Shown here piece after piece: positions 35,998 to 52,400 of a stretch of DNA of 64,000 nt. Position 1 is the stretch's first letter; the number at the start of each line of letters is the position of its first letter. Position numbers and translations under genes: made by a program. A model generated the notes under the pieces. That model had not been told where the DNA came from. It was given only the letters and a program-made list of their open reading frames with translations, and searched no databases. The DNA comes from Portunus trituberculatus (taxonomy: Eukaryota; Arthropoda; Malacostraca; Decapoda; Portunidae): positions 22,547,175-22,611,174 of the forward strand of contig NC_059304.1 of NCBI RefSeq assembly GCF_017591435.1, given 5' to 3'.

Positions 35998-36870
35998 GTG
36001 ATTAATATGCAAATCAGGAGTTAAGGACAAATGATAAGTGAATTACAATTATAAATGACGCATGATGAATAATTGATGAGTAAGGAGGAGGAGGATTAGG
36101 AGGAGGAGGAAGAGGAAGGAGAGGAGGAAGGCGAGATAGTGGTGATGATACTGGTGTACAAATCTATTTTCGCTTAGCTCTATATGCGCAGTTTATATCA
36201 GGCTACGTTAAAAAAATAAATAATGTATTCTAGCTTCGAAGAAAACGAATGCAATAAAGGGATTACTTAAATATTTTATTCTAGGTTAATTTGTGGTGGT
36301 AAGTTTTTAGTACCACTGTGAACTGTGCATAGGTAGCGGCCTGGACACTCGCAGGCAGAGGAGGAGGAGGAGGAGGAGGAGGAGGAAGTGGTGATGGTGG
36401 CTGTAGGGGAACTGGTGAGAAGGATAAGGAAGGTGGAGGAAGAGGAGGAAGAAAAGGTGGTTGAATGCAGGGAGAAAAAAGATAGACGGGCTGCTGATGA
36501 GGGAAGAGAGGGGGATCGGAGGAGGTAACATCAGAAATATTCACAATCACCCACTAATCCCTCCACTGACAACCGACTCAACCTACTCACACATAGCTAC
36601 CTTTCATTCACTGATCCATCTACCCATCCTCTTACCCACACACCTTACACTCATCCATCCATCCACCAACCCACCAAGCCACTTCTCTCTGTGTGTGTGT
36701 GTGTGTGATTTTCCTTTTTTTCTTTTTATCTATCACAGGCACAAAGCTCAGTAGACAGTCAGGCACATGCAAGAAAACTCCTACAGGAATGATGGCTGCC
36801 GCTGCCCTCACATGTGCGAAATAGATTTTAATTTTTTTATTTTTCGTGGTGCGGGGAGGGGACTACTAAA
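35998..36870. repeat. duplicated segment D1 (partner 56,993-57,770)
   Basis: It starts GATTAATATGCAAATCAGGA, passes GTACCACTGTGAACTGTGCA and ACACTCGCAGGCAGAGGAGG and ends near ACAGGAATGATGGCTGC. All blocks recur in the same order at 56,993-57,770. A minus-strand frame with LPASVQAATYAQFTVVLK is intact in both copies. Both also contain (GGA)n and (GT)n at the same places. Confidence 0.8.
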
Positions 36871-37024
36871 AGATTACATAAGTTCATGGATGGGGATGAT
36901 AGACAGAATTAGTTTCTCTTTGTGTCTCACAACTCAAGGGGGCAGTCACAGCCTGTCCTCTAAAGACAACTCTCCTACTTCTCATAAAACTACATGCACT
37001 TACCACACACACACACCCTTCATT

Positions 37025-37050
37025 AAAAAAAAAAAAAAAAAAAAAAAAAA
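37025..37050. repeat. poly(A) run
   Basis: A run of 26 A bases lies directly before the ORF2 start of the LINE-C endonuclease fragment, possibly the tail of another insertion. Confidence 0.85.
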
Positions 37051-37052
37051 TA

Positions 37053-38101
<1,049 letters not shown>

Positions 38102-38430
38102 GAAGGCTTATATTTTTCCCTCCATCCCGTGCGCCCTAATCTTTCTCGTGAGTCTGTGATAGTAAAATGTAGGTATAGGATGTCATAACTATGAACAAAG
38201 TGTTGTTGGGCGGTGTCCCGCTGCACTGTTGGACCACACCGCCACTGCAGTGACAAAATTTTAGTTGGAGTGACAAGACGGTTGTTTGTGTGATTGTAGT
38301 GACATATTAACAATATTTGTACATTACTGATAGGAGAAAGACTCTTGAAAATATTTGTCATGATAGGAAAGCGCTTGTGAATATTGTACTAGTTATACTG
38401 AGACTTGTTAAATAGAGAGTGAGAGAGCTA

Positions 38431-38600
38431 ACCTATCCTAACCTAACCTAACCTAACCTAACCTATCCTAACCTAACCTGACCTAACCTAACTTAACCAG
38501 TCCTATCCTATCCTATCCTAACCTAACCTATCCTATCCTAACCTAACCTAACCTATCCTATCCTAGCCTAACCTAACCTATCCAGCCCTAACCTAACCTA
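38431..38600. repeat. interstitial telomere-like (CCTAA)n block
   Basis: About 170 bp of CCTAA units with scattered variants (CCTAT, CCTGA, CCAGT). Read on the minus strand this is TTAGG, the ancestral arthropod telomere repeat. The degeneracy and the unique DNA on both sides show it is interstitial. Confidence 0.88.
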
Positions 38601-38746
38601 GAGACTATGAGTGTGTCACCAGCCACCACTTCAAGGTCTGATGGGTGGTGGCCTGTGTGGCGGTGACGGTGTGGTGTAGCGTGTGGTGACCCTCCATGAG
38701 TGGTGGTCGGTGTGGTGTGTCGTGGTGGTGCTCCGTGGCAGTAGAC

Positions 38747-39820
38747 TCACAACCACTCAAGGGTCACGTGGTACATAACAAAGGTGAAAGCCATGGCCTG
38801 CGTACACCGCAGCAGGCTGTTCACTAGGGCCCTGCCACCCCGCGGGATGTCCTTCCCCTGCTTGGATGGGGACGGAATGGAAGGCTGCAAGACATCAGAG
38901 GACCTCCCGCGGGGCTCTCCCTTCCTGTGACGGAGCTGGGCCTGGGGAGCGGCCCACCTCTCGCCATCCCCGAGGTCACGGTGTTCGACCTCAGAGATCT
39001 CGCCAGTCTGAGGATTAAATTCCCTTTCCTGAGAAGACTGGCCTTGGGGAGCGACCCACCTCTGGCCATCCCCGAGGTCACGGTGTACGACCTCTTGGGT
39101 CAGGCTGGCCACGGTATCGTTAGCCTGAGAAATGTGTTCCCTTTGCTGCCGGGGCTGGGCCTGGGAAGCGGCCCGTCTCCGGCCATCCCCAAGGTCCATC
39201 AGGGTGACCTTGGGGGTGAGGACACAGTACGTGACCTCAGTGATCAGGCTGGCTCCAGAGTTGGTATACACAGCGTATGGAGGCAGGACGAGTTGGATGT
39301 CACCAGCCTGGAGGGGCAGGCTGGCGTGCTGCTCAGTCTTTGCTGGTTCTTGCTTGTCCTCCTTGGTTGTCTTTGGCTCTTCCAGGAGCCTTCTGCTGTA
39401 GAACACGGCAACAGGGGCTTGGTCTTGGGCCCCGTCAGCGCCACCTGCAGCATCCCCAGCCTGAAGGCTGAAGAAGAGCGCAGAGCGGCGCCCGATCCTG
39501 TTTGTTTTGAGCCCCGCCAGCACGTCGGCCAGCGGGATCTCACGGCGGGCCACTAGTGTCTCTCCCGCCAGGATGTCCACCCTGACGGGCGTGGCGCCGT
39601 CCTTCTTGGCGACCTTCCCAACGGCCATCAAGGTCCTGCGGGCAGACCTGTGCTGGCCTGGCCCTTCCCCCGCGCTGGGGAAGCTGAAGTCCCCCAGCAG
39701 GCGTCGGCCTCCCTTGCCTCTGCTGCAGGGCAGACAGAGGGTGAGGCGGTCGGCGCCGCCACACTGGCCCACCACCTCCAGGTGGGCCGACACTTTGAGA
39801 GTGCTGCACTGCTGACCCAT
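38747..39820 (-). CDS. unknown protein with N-myristoylation signal and three internal repeats
   Basis: A 357-residue intron-less frame, GC-rich against AT-rich flanks. I chose the Met at 39,820 because it begins MGQQCSTLKVSAHLEVVGQC. Gly2 and Ser6 fit the N-myristoyltransferase signal, and Cys5 could be palmitoylated. An upstream in-frame extension is AT-rich and has no other ATG. Residues 1-170 alternate short hydrophobic strands (LTLCLPCSRG, VRVDILAGETLVARREIPLA) like a beta-sandwich. From about 220 three copies of a unit follow, centred on VTLMDLGDGRRRAASQAQ, VVHRDLGDGQRWVAPQGQ and VEHRDLGDGERWAAPQAQ, each followed by a charged tail. The C-terminus (AMAFTFVMYHVTLEWL) is hydrophobic. I do not recognise the family. 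Likely a peripheral membrane protein, but this is inference. The plus-strand frames here are shadows of the same GC-rich sequence. Confidence 0.6.
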   Translation of the reverse strand: MGQQCSTLKVSAHLEVVGQCGGADRLTLCLPCSRGKGGRRLLGDFSFPSAGEGPGQHRSARRTLMAVGKVAKKDGATPVRVDILAGETLVARREIPLADVLAGLKTNRIGRRSALFFSLQAGDAAGGADGAQDQAPVAVFYSRRLLEEPKTTKEDKQEPAKTEQHASLPLQAGDIQLVLPPYAVYTNSGASLITEVTYCVLTPKVTLMDLGDGRRRAASQAQPRQQREHISQANDTVASLTQEVVHRDLGDGQRWVAPQGQSSQEREFNPQTGEISEVEHRDLGDGERWAAPQAQLRHRKGEPRGRSSDVLQPSIPSPSKQGKDIPRGGRALVNSLLRCTQAMAFTFVMYHVTLEWL

Positions 39821-39901
39821 CGCTCCAATCACTTTATCTTCTTGTTTTATTTTCTTCACTTTGATATGAATTGAAATGTTTCCTCGGAGCAGTTTTGTCA
39901 A

Positions 39902-40082
39902 ATTGTGTTGAAACCAGATGGCGGCTCAACCGCCGCCGCACTCACTCACTCACTTACTCATTCACTCACTCACTCACTCACTCATTTACTGAAAGAAAAA
40001 CACTGAGCAGTAGCAGTAGCAGCAGCAACAGTAGCAGTAGCAGCAGCAGTGGTAGTAGTAGTAGTGGTAGTAGTAATAGTAA

Positions 40083-40143
<61 letters not shown>

Positions 40144-40190
40144 TGTACTAATAGTAGTAGTACTAGTAGTAGTGGTAGTAGTAGTAATAG

Positions 40191-40224
<34 letters not shown>

Positions 40225-40300
40225 GACAGACGAAAATTTTTACATGACAAAAATATATAAATTAATGAATGAAATTAAATAAAACACCTAAAACAAACAA

Positions 40301-40341
<41 letters not shown>

Positions 40342-40375
40342 ACAAGAAAAATCACTGTATGCAAATGTGTGTGTG
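39902..40375. other. intergenic with (ACTC)n, (TAG)n, (CAGA)n, (CA)n
   Basis: (CTCA)n 39,941-39,985, imperfect (TAG/CAG)n 40,008-40,190, (CAGA)n 40,196-40,221 and (CA)n 40,308-40,336. I see no gene. Confidence 0.85.
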
Positions 40376-40667
40376 TTTCACTGTTTGATCTGCTGCAGTC
40401 TCTGACGAGACAGCCAGACGTTACCCTACGGAACGAGCTCAGAGTTCATTATTTCCGATCTTCGGATAGGCCTGAGACCAGGCACACACCACACACCGGG
40501 ACAACAAGGTCACAACTCCTCGATTTATATCCCGTACCTACTCACTGCTAGGTGAACAGGGGCTACACGTGAAAGGAGACACACCCAAATATCTCCACCC
40601 GGCCGGGGAATCGAACCCCGGTCCTCTGGCTTGTGAAGCAAGCGCTCTAACCACTGAGCTACCGGGC
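40376..40667 (-). mobile_element. tRNA-Val-derived SINE, copy 5
   Basis: A full-length copy with A box, anticodon arm (one mismatch, GCAAG for GCCAG), intact B box and complete body. (GT)n lies on both sides in plus-strand reading, so in SINE orientation it is (AC)n-SINE-(AC)n. Confidence 0.88.
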
Positions 40668-40689
40668 GTGTGTGTGTGTGTGTGTGTGT

Positions 40690-41149
40690 GTGTAGGCCCG
40701 GCTAGACAAAGGGCGCCTATCGCCCTCACATGTTGCAGGAATGGCTCTGGTTTTATGAGGGTAAAGCAATAATTTTTAGGTGTCTGTCTGCGTGAGTGTT
40801 TCCGCGTGATGGCTTATGGTGTGGTCACACTACAGCTTTTCCTTTTTCTGTGACGCCCCCGACGGTCGTACAGGCCAGTTTTCTGCGATTGCAAACGACT
40901 GTCGTAACGATTGGGAGCATTTCAGTGCAAGGACACACAAAACGAAGGACGTCTACCTTCGTGGGGGTCTGAAGGTGGATGTTCACTCCTGGTGTCGGAG
41001 GCGGCCCCTCCATACTCATGTCCAATAGGCCTGCGATGTCTGGGACATCATACTCATCATGCCTTTCCTCTGTCCCATCGTCTTCGCTGAGTAAATCATC
41101 TTGAGAGCATGATGTGAACTGGGGCTAGTTTTTTAGGGAAACCACCGTC
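40690..41149. other. unique-looking intergenic DNA
   Basis: No frame of interest, no splice pattern and no repeat was recognised. Confidence 0.5.
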
Positions 41150-43360
41150 TCTAATGCAAGTTATAAAGGGAAGAAGCAAATACATGATTCTGACTGAGCG
41201 AAAATGTTTGTTGGCCATCTTGTTGAGTTGAAGAATGTATGGTTCGCAATATGGCACTAATGGAATGTTTGTATGGCACACAAACGTCGTGTTTTAAGAA
41301 ATTATAAATGTCGTCAGGCGGATGAAGCCTCGTGCAACTCTCTCGGTGACGCATCAGAAGAAAAAGCACGTGAGGGACAGAAGGATTTAAGTATCTATCC
41401 TGAGGTTAACGGAAGTGGTGCGTTAAGCCCAGAGCGTAACTGATTAACGGTCAGGGACCTCTACAAAGGTTTCGATAAAAGACATGAACACCCATGACAC
41501 AGGAATATTAAGGCCAACGGAGTCTTGTGAGTCATAGACACGGTAATCAGGAAACACGGTGACATAAGATATAAACAAAGGAATATTGAAAACAATGGAG
41601 TATTGTGAGCCATAGGGACGCAAACCAAATGCCGCTTAAAGGTTTATAAGAAATTATAAAAATAAGAGTGACATGAAATGTAAACAAGGGAATATTGAGA
41701 ACAAGGAAAGTGGTGAGTCATATGCATGAGATCCGGTGATGTCTGAGTTAAAAAAATGAAAAGAGATTCATTGCACACAGGCGAGTAGCTGGTTATGGTT
41801 ATGATGGACCTCACAAGTCGAAGTATCGGAATTAAGATGTAACGATTATCACAACACTTAAGAAGAGACGAGTAAACAATGTAAGAAAACATTTGTCCTT
41901 AAGAACAAATTCATCCTATGGTAAACTCTTGTAAGTTCTTAATCACGTGTATTGAAGTGAATGTAAGGCGAAGCAAAATACGAAAACCCCAGAAGACTGC
42001 TACTGGGTGTACTTCTCACCATGAGGTTTTGGGCCGTCATCATCTGCCTTGCCTATACGTGAGTAATACTTACAGGATTTTTCCAAAGTGCTGTGGTTTC
42101 TCGTGTTATGTATACTGTGTTTTATGTTAAGATATTTCTGTGATCACTCGCATGTAGTGATCACGGTGTTAGTTGTGTAGTTATGTTAGGATACTTGCGT
42201 TATGTGGATAGCGTGTTGCCGTGCGGATTGTCATAAGAAACCTTAAGGTAAACAAATAACTGAAGGAGTTGTGAACTTGCAGTTGAATATATTACATAAG
42301 ATTAAAGTGAAGAGAATTATTTGGCGGATGTGGTCGTGTTTTTTTTAACATTGTTTTTGTTTGTAGTTGTTACGTTTTCTTACGTGTTATATGATAAATG
42401 TAATTTGATTTGAGATGCGATTGTGAATACTCCACGGAAGAACCCATTGGTCTTGTCACTTGGTCAACCTTGACTTGACAGAAATTGATTATAGTAAAGG
42501 AATTAGCGAGGTAAGTAGCTCAATGTGGTAATTCGCATTGCCGGCTGTGAAACAAATACATGTAGGTAGGATGACTTTATTTTTCTCTTGTGTATTCAAG
42601 CGCCACATGACACTTTAGATTGACATCGAAGATCTGTCTTTTTACCGTGCTCGTATCAGCATCTTGCACCCCAAACAATCAAATGCTGAGTCAGATTTGG
42701 CAGTAATCGAAAGTCAGGAGGCCGCCTCGGTGGCCTTGGTCGTTAGTCACGACCCTCTCGGCTTGTGTGCAGGGTTGCCAGGTTTGGAGTTAAAAGGACA
42801 ATTTGGCATTTTAAGAGAAGCCAAACATATTTTGGCCTTTTCTTGGCCTTTTCTACTGCTCAGGATATATTAACTATCATGATGGCAATGGTAAGCCCTC
42901 GTCATGGTCGCCGCTTCTGTCTGTCGTCTGTTGTCACGACTCGCTGAGAAGAATTTTGATGAAACGCTGCAAGCACATTCCTAGGAAGACGACATCCAAG
43001 TTTCGTCCATATGGGCCATCACTGAGTATACATAATAAACTTGATTTTGCAGAATATAGTATAAGCTAACATGGAGTATCGGCTCTATCTAGCTAATTAG
43101 TGATCTTTTCTTTATTAAGCCTAAATACATAGCTATTTTTTCCCATATCATCTATATCATGGTGTAATAAGGTTGGCCTTTTTTTCTGATTTTTTCGATC
43201 AAAAGTGTGACCTCATGTGAACATCTAGTAGCCTTGCTTACGTTTACCATTCATAGGGAGAGCGAGAAGGTGGTCCACAGCTGTCTTGCCAAATCGCTCT
43301 CGCTGTCGAATTATTAGTCGAAGTAGTAGAAGTAGTAGTAGCAATAGAAACAGTACTGGT
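41150..43360 (+). repeat. segmental duplication unit S2 (partner 21,835-22,857)
   Basis: Matching blocks are 41,160-41,310 (GTTTGTTGGCCATCTTG, GTATGGCACACAAACGTCGT) and 42,560-43,320 (GCGCCACATGACACTT, TTGATTTTGCAGAATATAGT, CATAGGGAGAGCGAGAAGG). Between them 41,311-42,560 is extra, or was lost in S1. In S2 the unit runs almost directly into the GST 3' end, while S1 has a (CT)n array and about 0.8 kb between. Confidence 0.8.
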
Positions 43361-47290
<3,930 letters not shown>

Positions 47291-47767
47291 CACGCACGTG
47301 GTAGCTCCGTGTTTTCGTGGTGTACAGTGGTTTAACAAAGTGCAGTGTTGTGAAAATTTCAGTGCTTGAAGTGCTAAGTGTCCTGGTGTCCATGTAAAAG
47401 TGTAAGGTGTGCTAAGCCTTGCAATAGTGTTAAAAATCACTTGAAAAGAGTGTTTGTACCCGTGCAGTGACTGAGACCCGGGCCTGACCTGACGCGAGGC
47501 CTAAGGCAGCACACAGTTGCCAAATCTCCAAGGTAGTTTTTAAACAACCTGTATCTCTCTCCGTGGCTGGTTTGGCTTGACTTGTGGGAGAGGTAGTTAG
47601 TGTCGTGTGTTTTTTGTGCGCCTGTGGGGAAGTGCTTTGTGTTCTGTGCCAGTGTTTAGTGTCTGTGTTCACGAGTGTGTTAGTGTCGCACGTGTCGTTT
47701 AGAGCCAACACTGTTGTCGCTCCCACACCTGGCTCCACACCCCAGGAATCACTTATCCTCTCCTCAA

Positions 47768-48250
47768 TGTCTAGCCCCGCCCATCGCCCCATAGCCAGGC
47801 GAGACTTGCCTGGCTACCAGCCACAGAATTGGTGTTGCGTTTGTGGCAAAGCAACACTTAAGACTCAACACGTGAGCTGTGACGAGGAAACCTGCCGTAA
47901 CCTTTGTCACAACAGCTGCCTTGGGGATACGCCAGTCTTCAAGTGTAGCTACACGGAACAGCTACGACTCCAAGCAAACATCCCGGACCCCGTCATCTAC
48001 ATCAGCGAGGAGACTGACACACCCCACGCCACTACCGGACGATAGTGGGAGAGTCAGTGGGAGGGCTTGAGAGAGGAGAGCTAGTTTCACTAGTTGAGAA
48101 GCTCACTGAGGAAGCCTCTCAACAAAACTGTGTGATTAAGTCCTCCAGGACGACCGAGACTTGATCATACAGCACAGAGACGTGTTTGCTGCGGCTCTCA
48201 GAGTAGCAGACAGGCTGATAGCGTCAAAACAGCGCCAGACGCAAGTAGCC
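47768..48250 (+). pseudogene. LINE-B ORF1: PHD-like zinc finger and coiled coil
   Basis: From MSSPAHRPIARRDLPGYQPQ the frame gives NWCCVCGKATLKTQHVSCDE and ETCRNLCHNSCLGDTPVFKC, with Cys/His spacing C-x2-C...C...C...C-H...C like a PHD/RING-type finger. After a stop near 48,044 and a frame change, LQDDRDLIIQHRDVFAAALR and VADRLIASKQRQTQ look like a coiled coil. The ORF1 protein should bind element RNA. It is broken by at least two frameshifts between 48,040 and 48,660. Confidence 0.8.
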
Positions 48251-48676
48251 ACACGCTCAGGCAGTCAGCGCCCACGCAGAGTCAATTGACGAACACTGGG
48301 AGGTGGTTTGTCAGGACTCTGAGAGGTGGAGGACGTGGTGGAGCTCGGATAAACCGCAACAGATCCGGTACGCAGCTGTTTTCTCCACTTCCACCTTCCC
48401 TTCGCCTGCCCGGGAAACAACGACCGCTCCGCCTACCTCCACTGCTTCCACCGCCACACAGAGCGACTGTGACACCTCCCCAGCGTCCACTGTCACCCTT
48501 CTGCCACACAGAGTGACTGCTCGGTACTCACTACCACGTCTACCGCCACACAGAGCAGCAGGGACTCTTCCTCCATAAACACAGCGAACGGAGTAGATCG
48601 CGGTGCCTCTGTTCGCCCACGAACCTCTCCTCAGACCACTTCAGGAGATTGGAGAAAAAAGAAATCTAAGAGGGAA

Positions 48677-49360
48677 GTGCAGCAGGACGCGAGGAGGGTG
48701 TCCAGCGAAGGACTGAGGACTCACCAGGCCACCAAGCAGACACAAAAGCGAGCCAAGGCAAAAGTGTGTGAGTACTGCTCACGGAAAGGACACACTTCTG
48801 CTACTTGCCACGCCAGAACTGACGATTTACGTCAGGAGCGTCTCCACAGCGGCTTACGGTGGAAAGACACAGCCACACCCTTCCCACCTGCAGCGCCTCA
48901 GCCCGCCCACCCCCTCACTTCATTTCAGTCCTTGCCACAACCTCGCCCACTCCTTCCTCAGCCTGGTATCTGGAATCAGAACCAGGGCGGCAGTGGACCA
49001 CCTCTTCACCAGTACCAGCAGTCGGCCGCGGACCCTAACCACCACCTCGGACTAGCAGGCCTCGCTCACTACCATCCTCACCATGGTACAGCCAGCTTGC
49101 CCCGCCGCCAACTAAAGGTCGTCTCTAGCAACGTCCGTGGTCTCCGGACTAACCTTGCAGACTTATACCACAACTGTGTGCAACGACACAATGCAGACGT
49201 TGTTGTGGTGACCGAGACATGGCTGAACAGTGAGGTGGAGCCCACGTATGGCAGGATGCAGGGCTTCACCCACTGGGTGAGGAGGGACCGACAGGAGCGA
49301 ACAGGAGGTGGAGTGGCTGTCTGCTTCAAGGAAGGAATGCAGGCCCAGCTACTGACATAG
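48677..49360 (+). pseudogene. LINE-B CCHC zinc knuckle fused in frame to AP endonuclease
   Basis: A 227-residue frame. It has a basic stretch TKQTQKRAKAKVC, a knuckle C-EY-C-SRKGHTSAT-C, a Pro/Gln-rich linker of about 80 residues, then LKVVSSNVRGLRTNLADLYH (endonuclease N-terminus, conserved Asn), DVVVVTETWLNSEVEPTYG (catalytic Glu in TET) and RRDRQERTGGGVAVCFKEGM. No stop separates the knuckle from the endonuclease. In most such LINEs the knuckle closes ORF1 and ORF2 begins anew. Confidence 0.82.
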
Positions 49361-49395
49361 ACACGCCTCCAATGATGGAGATGATGTACTGAGTA

Positions 49396-49760
49396 ATGCT
49401 GGCAGACCGCTCAGCCCTCCTGCTGTGTGCCCTGTATCGCCCCCCGCGACAAGGGCCTGACTCACTCCTGTACCTGACTGAGACCTTAGACAACCTGATG
49501 ATGGCACACAGCTGCAGCCACGTGCTGATTGTGGGGGATCTCAATCACCACCTGGAAAGAGACGCCTACGAGAATCTCCTGAGGTGCAGGGTCTGACAGA
49601 TCATGTCACCTTCCCACACATGAACGAGGAGGGACATTAGACCCTGTCATCTCAGACTACCAGGAAGACAAGCTTCAGTGTCATCAGCTGGGGCTCGTGG
49701 GCAGCTCTGACCATCACGCTGTACTGACACAGCTGGAAGTGGGCGTGGCTCAGGACGAGG
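49396..49760 (+). pseudogene. LINE-B endonuclease C-terminal part
   Basis: Encodes LADRSALLLCALYRPPRQGP, SCSHVLIVGDLNHHLERDAY (catalytic GDLN) and, after a frame change near 49,600, LVGSSDHHAVLTQLEVGV (catalytic SDHH). Together with the preceding frame all catalytic positions are visible, but they are split over three frames. Confidence 0.82.
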
Positions 49761-51905
49761 CCACCACCCGCACCATCTGGCTGTGGAACAAAGCAGACTG
49801 GGCTTCCTGCGCCGCGACCTGACCCACACCCCATGGGCCACTTGCTACAGGGAGGAGCAGAGAGTGAAGCACTTGCACTCACCTCTCACCTTCTCGCCCT
49901 CCAGAGACGCCACGTCCCACACAGGGAATACACCACCAGATCGACGGATCAGCCATGGTTTGGCTACCGTTGCCGTGTTGCTGCCGAGGCAAAGTATGCT
50001 GCCTGGCTCCGCTACAAGAGGAACCCGACTCGGCGCAACAAGGACCTGCACAGGGCTGCATGCAGGAGGATGGTGGTAACCAGCAAGTGGGCCTTAAAAA
50101 AGTGGGAGGAAAGCCTGCGCCGGAAACTGTGTGGCACTGGCGTAGGAAACAAAACTTGGTGGTCTCTTGTTAAGGACAAACAAGGAACTGGCCACCAAGA
50201 ATCCATCCTCCCTCAGCAAGCAGGACGGTACTGTCGCCACCAGCAGTAAGGAGAGGGCACAGTTGCTGGCTTCCTTGTTTGCTGGAAAATGAAGGTCGGG
50301 AATCCACAGCAGCCACCGCCTCAGCTGGTCCAGCAATGTGAGAAGACTGTCACCATGGTGGAGGTGACGCATCAGCAGGTGAAGCGATTATTGCGGGGCT
50401 GGACACACAGAAAGCCACCGGCCCTGATGACATCAGCCCGCACCTGCTGAAGCGATGCTCCCAGGAACTGGCTGCCCTCTCACCCAAGTTCACAACTTGT
50501 GTACGGGAAAACGTCTGGCCTTCAGTGTGGAAGGAGGCTCGAGTAGTTCCTGCACACAAAAAGCTCCAGGACGGACCCAAAAAACTACAGACCCATATCC
50601 CTGTTGTCAGTGGTGGGTAAAGTGTTTGAGAGGGTCGTGGCAGAGGTGGTGTGTAGCCATCTCAAGGACAATGCCCTCCTCTCAGACCAACAGTTTGGGT
50701 TCAGACCTGGAAGGTCAACCTCCGACCTAATGATGCTTCTCACCAGGCATTGGCAGGACGCCCTCGACGACGGCAAGGACACTATAGTGGTTGCTTTGGA
50801 CATAGCAGGAGCTTTTGATAAAGTATGGCACAACGGATTACTAGAAAAGCTTCGTGCTAAAGGCATCCAGGGTGGCTTGCTACGACTCTGGGAAATTACC
50901 TGCAGGACAGAAGCCTCAAGGTGGTTGTCAACGGGCAAACATCTGAGTCCCTGCCTGTGGAGGCATCAGTGCCACAGGGTTCAATTCTTGGCCCACCCTG
51001 TGGAATATCTACGTGGATGATCTTCTCCAGCTACTGCCAGGAGTCATGGCCTATGCTGATGACTGCACCTCTCCTATACCTATCCACGCCAGGACAGTGG
51101 GCGGGCTGCTGAGGCCATCAATCAGCAGCTACGAGTGATAAAGGAGTGGGGTGCTCGCTGGCAAGTGACATTCGCGCCGGAGAAGACACAAGCAATGGTT
51201 GTCTCGGTCCCCAGCCGCCATGGCAGCAATGGCAGGAAAGTTGTCTTTGGCGCTGCTGCTCTCCCACCCAAGATGACGTCAAGATACTTGGAGTGGAGGT
51301 GGATCGAGGGCTGAGGTTTGACAGGCATGTCAAAACCATTGCCAAGAAAGCCTCTCACAGGATCTCCGCTCTCAGAAGGATCGCCAGTTTCCTCGACAGG
51401 AAGGGGAGACTGCTGCTGTACAAGGCACAGGTGCGGCCCCACCTTGAATACGCAGCTCTCCTGGATGTCCTGTGCCGCCACACACAGAAGGAGACTGGAC
51501 AGCATCCAACGCCGCGCCATACGGCTAGTAGATGCTGCACTACCACCTCACCCAGAGCCTGAGCGTCCCCTTGATTCACTGGAACACCGCAGAGACGTGG
51601 CGGCGATCGTAGTGTTCCATAAGGCACAGGTGCAAAGAGTGCCACATCTGGCAGGGCTGCGTCATCCTCTAAGAGTCACCGCACGGAGCACGAGAACGGT
51701 GCTCAATGGTGGTGACGCCGTAGAGGTGCCGCGATCCCACGGGTGTCAGCATCAACGCACCTTCGCAGGACGCGTCTCCAGGATGTGGAACTTGTTCACG
51801 GCCGCGGTGCCTCACGTCCAGGAGATGAACACACACAGTGTCAAACTGATGGCACATAAGTGGAGACAGACACTGCCAACTCCTCTGACACTCTTTGTGA
51901 CGTGA
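49759..51905 (+). pseudogene. LINE-B copy 2 reverse transcriptase and C-terminal domain
   Basis: Nearly identical to copy 1. It has the same RT boxes (VALDIAGAFDKVWHNG at about 50,790, MAYADDCT at about 51,045) and C-terminus. It shares with copy 1 frame-breaking changes such as the A-run in GGACCCAAAAAACTACAG and the missing base in GGCCCACCCTGTGG. Differences are mostly 1-2 base indels in short runs (for example GCTGCTGCTCTC here against GCTGCTCTC in copy 1). Confidence 0.9.
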
Positions 51906-52117
51906 CACTCAGTGTAGTGCAGTGCGTGAATAGTGCTAGTGAAGTGAAACGAATAGTGCTCCATTTACATGCTGACCATCTTGTATATTATCTATTTTTA
52001 AGTCTTGTAAATATTGTAGAGAAATAGATTGTAGTACCCTTAGAATAGGTAGCACACGACAGTGCGCCTTTGGGTACATGTTCCTTTGTATTAAGTTTTG
52101 TTTAAATAAAAAAAAAA

Positions 52118-52400
52118 CTTTACAGCTGGCTCAGGGAGTCGTTCTGGCTGAAAGTGGCGGACCACTGCAGCCACTTTGCCTCCTTGGCTCGCTGTGACAC
52201 CTCTCACGCCCGGCTCTCAACATCCTGCAGCAGCCTCAGGATGATGGGGTTTGGATGCTTCCTGTGCAGCTTGCGGTGGATATTAACGGGGTGATTATGT
52301 TCCCTCACCTCCTCGCTGTAGAACCACCAATCTGGGCATCGGTAGCGTCCTGTAGGGCACCTGGGGATGGCGACGTCGGCTGTCCTCTTCATGGCCGCCG
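52118..52400 (-). pseudogene. fragment of another LINE (endonuclease-RT linker region)
   Basis: The minus strand encodes DVAIPRCPTGRYRCPDWWFY, SEEVREHNHPVNIHRKLHRK and HPNPIILRLLQDVESRA, then after a stop EVSQRAKEAKWLQWSATFSQ. This looks like the linker before RT in a Jockey/CR1-type LINE. LINE-B copy 2 was inserted at its downstream edge. Confidence 0.7.

Noticed and set aside
38431..38600. Real chromosome end
   Set aside because: The telomere motif is degenerate and flanked by complex DNA on both sides, including an ORF and LINEs.
38927..39556. 209-residue plus-strand frame opposite the MGQQCS protein
   Set aside because: It is a shadow of the GC-rich minus-strand frame. The minus frame is longer, has a sensible start and shows peptide-level repeats.
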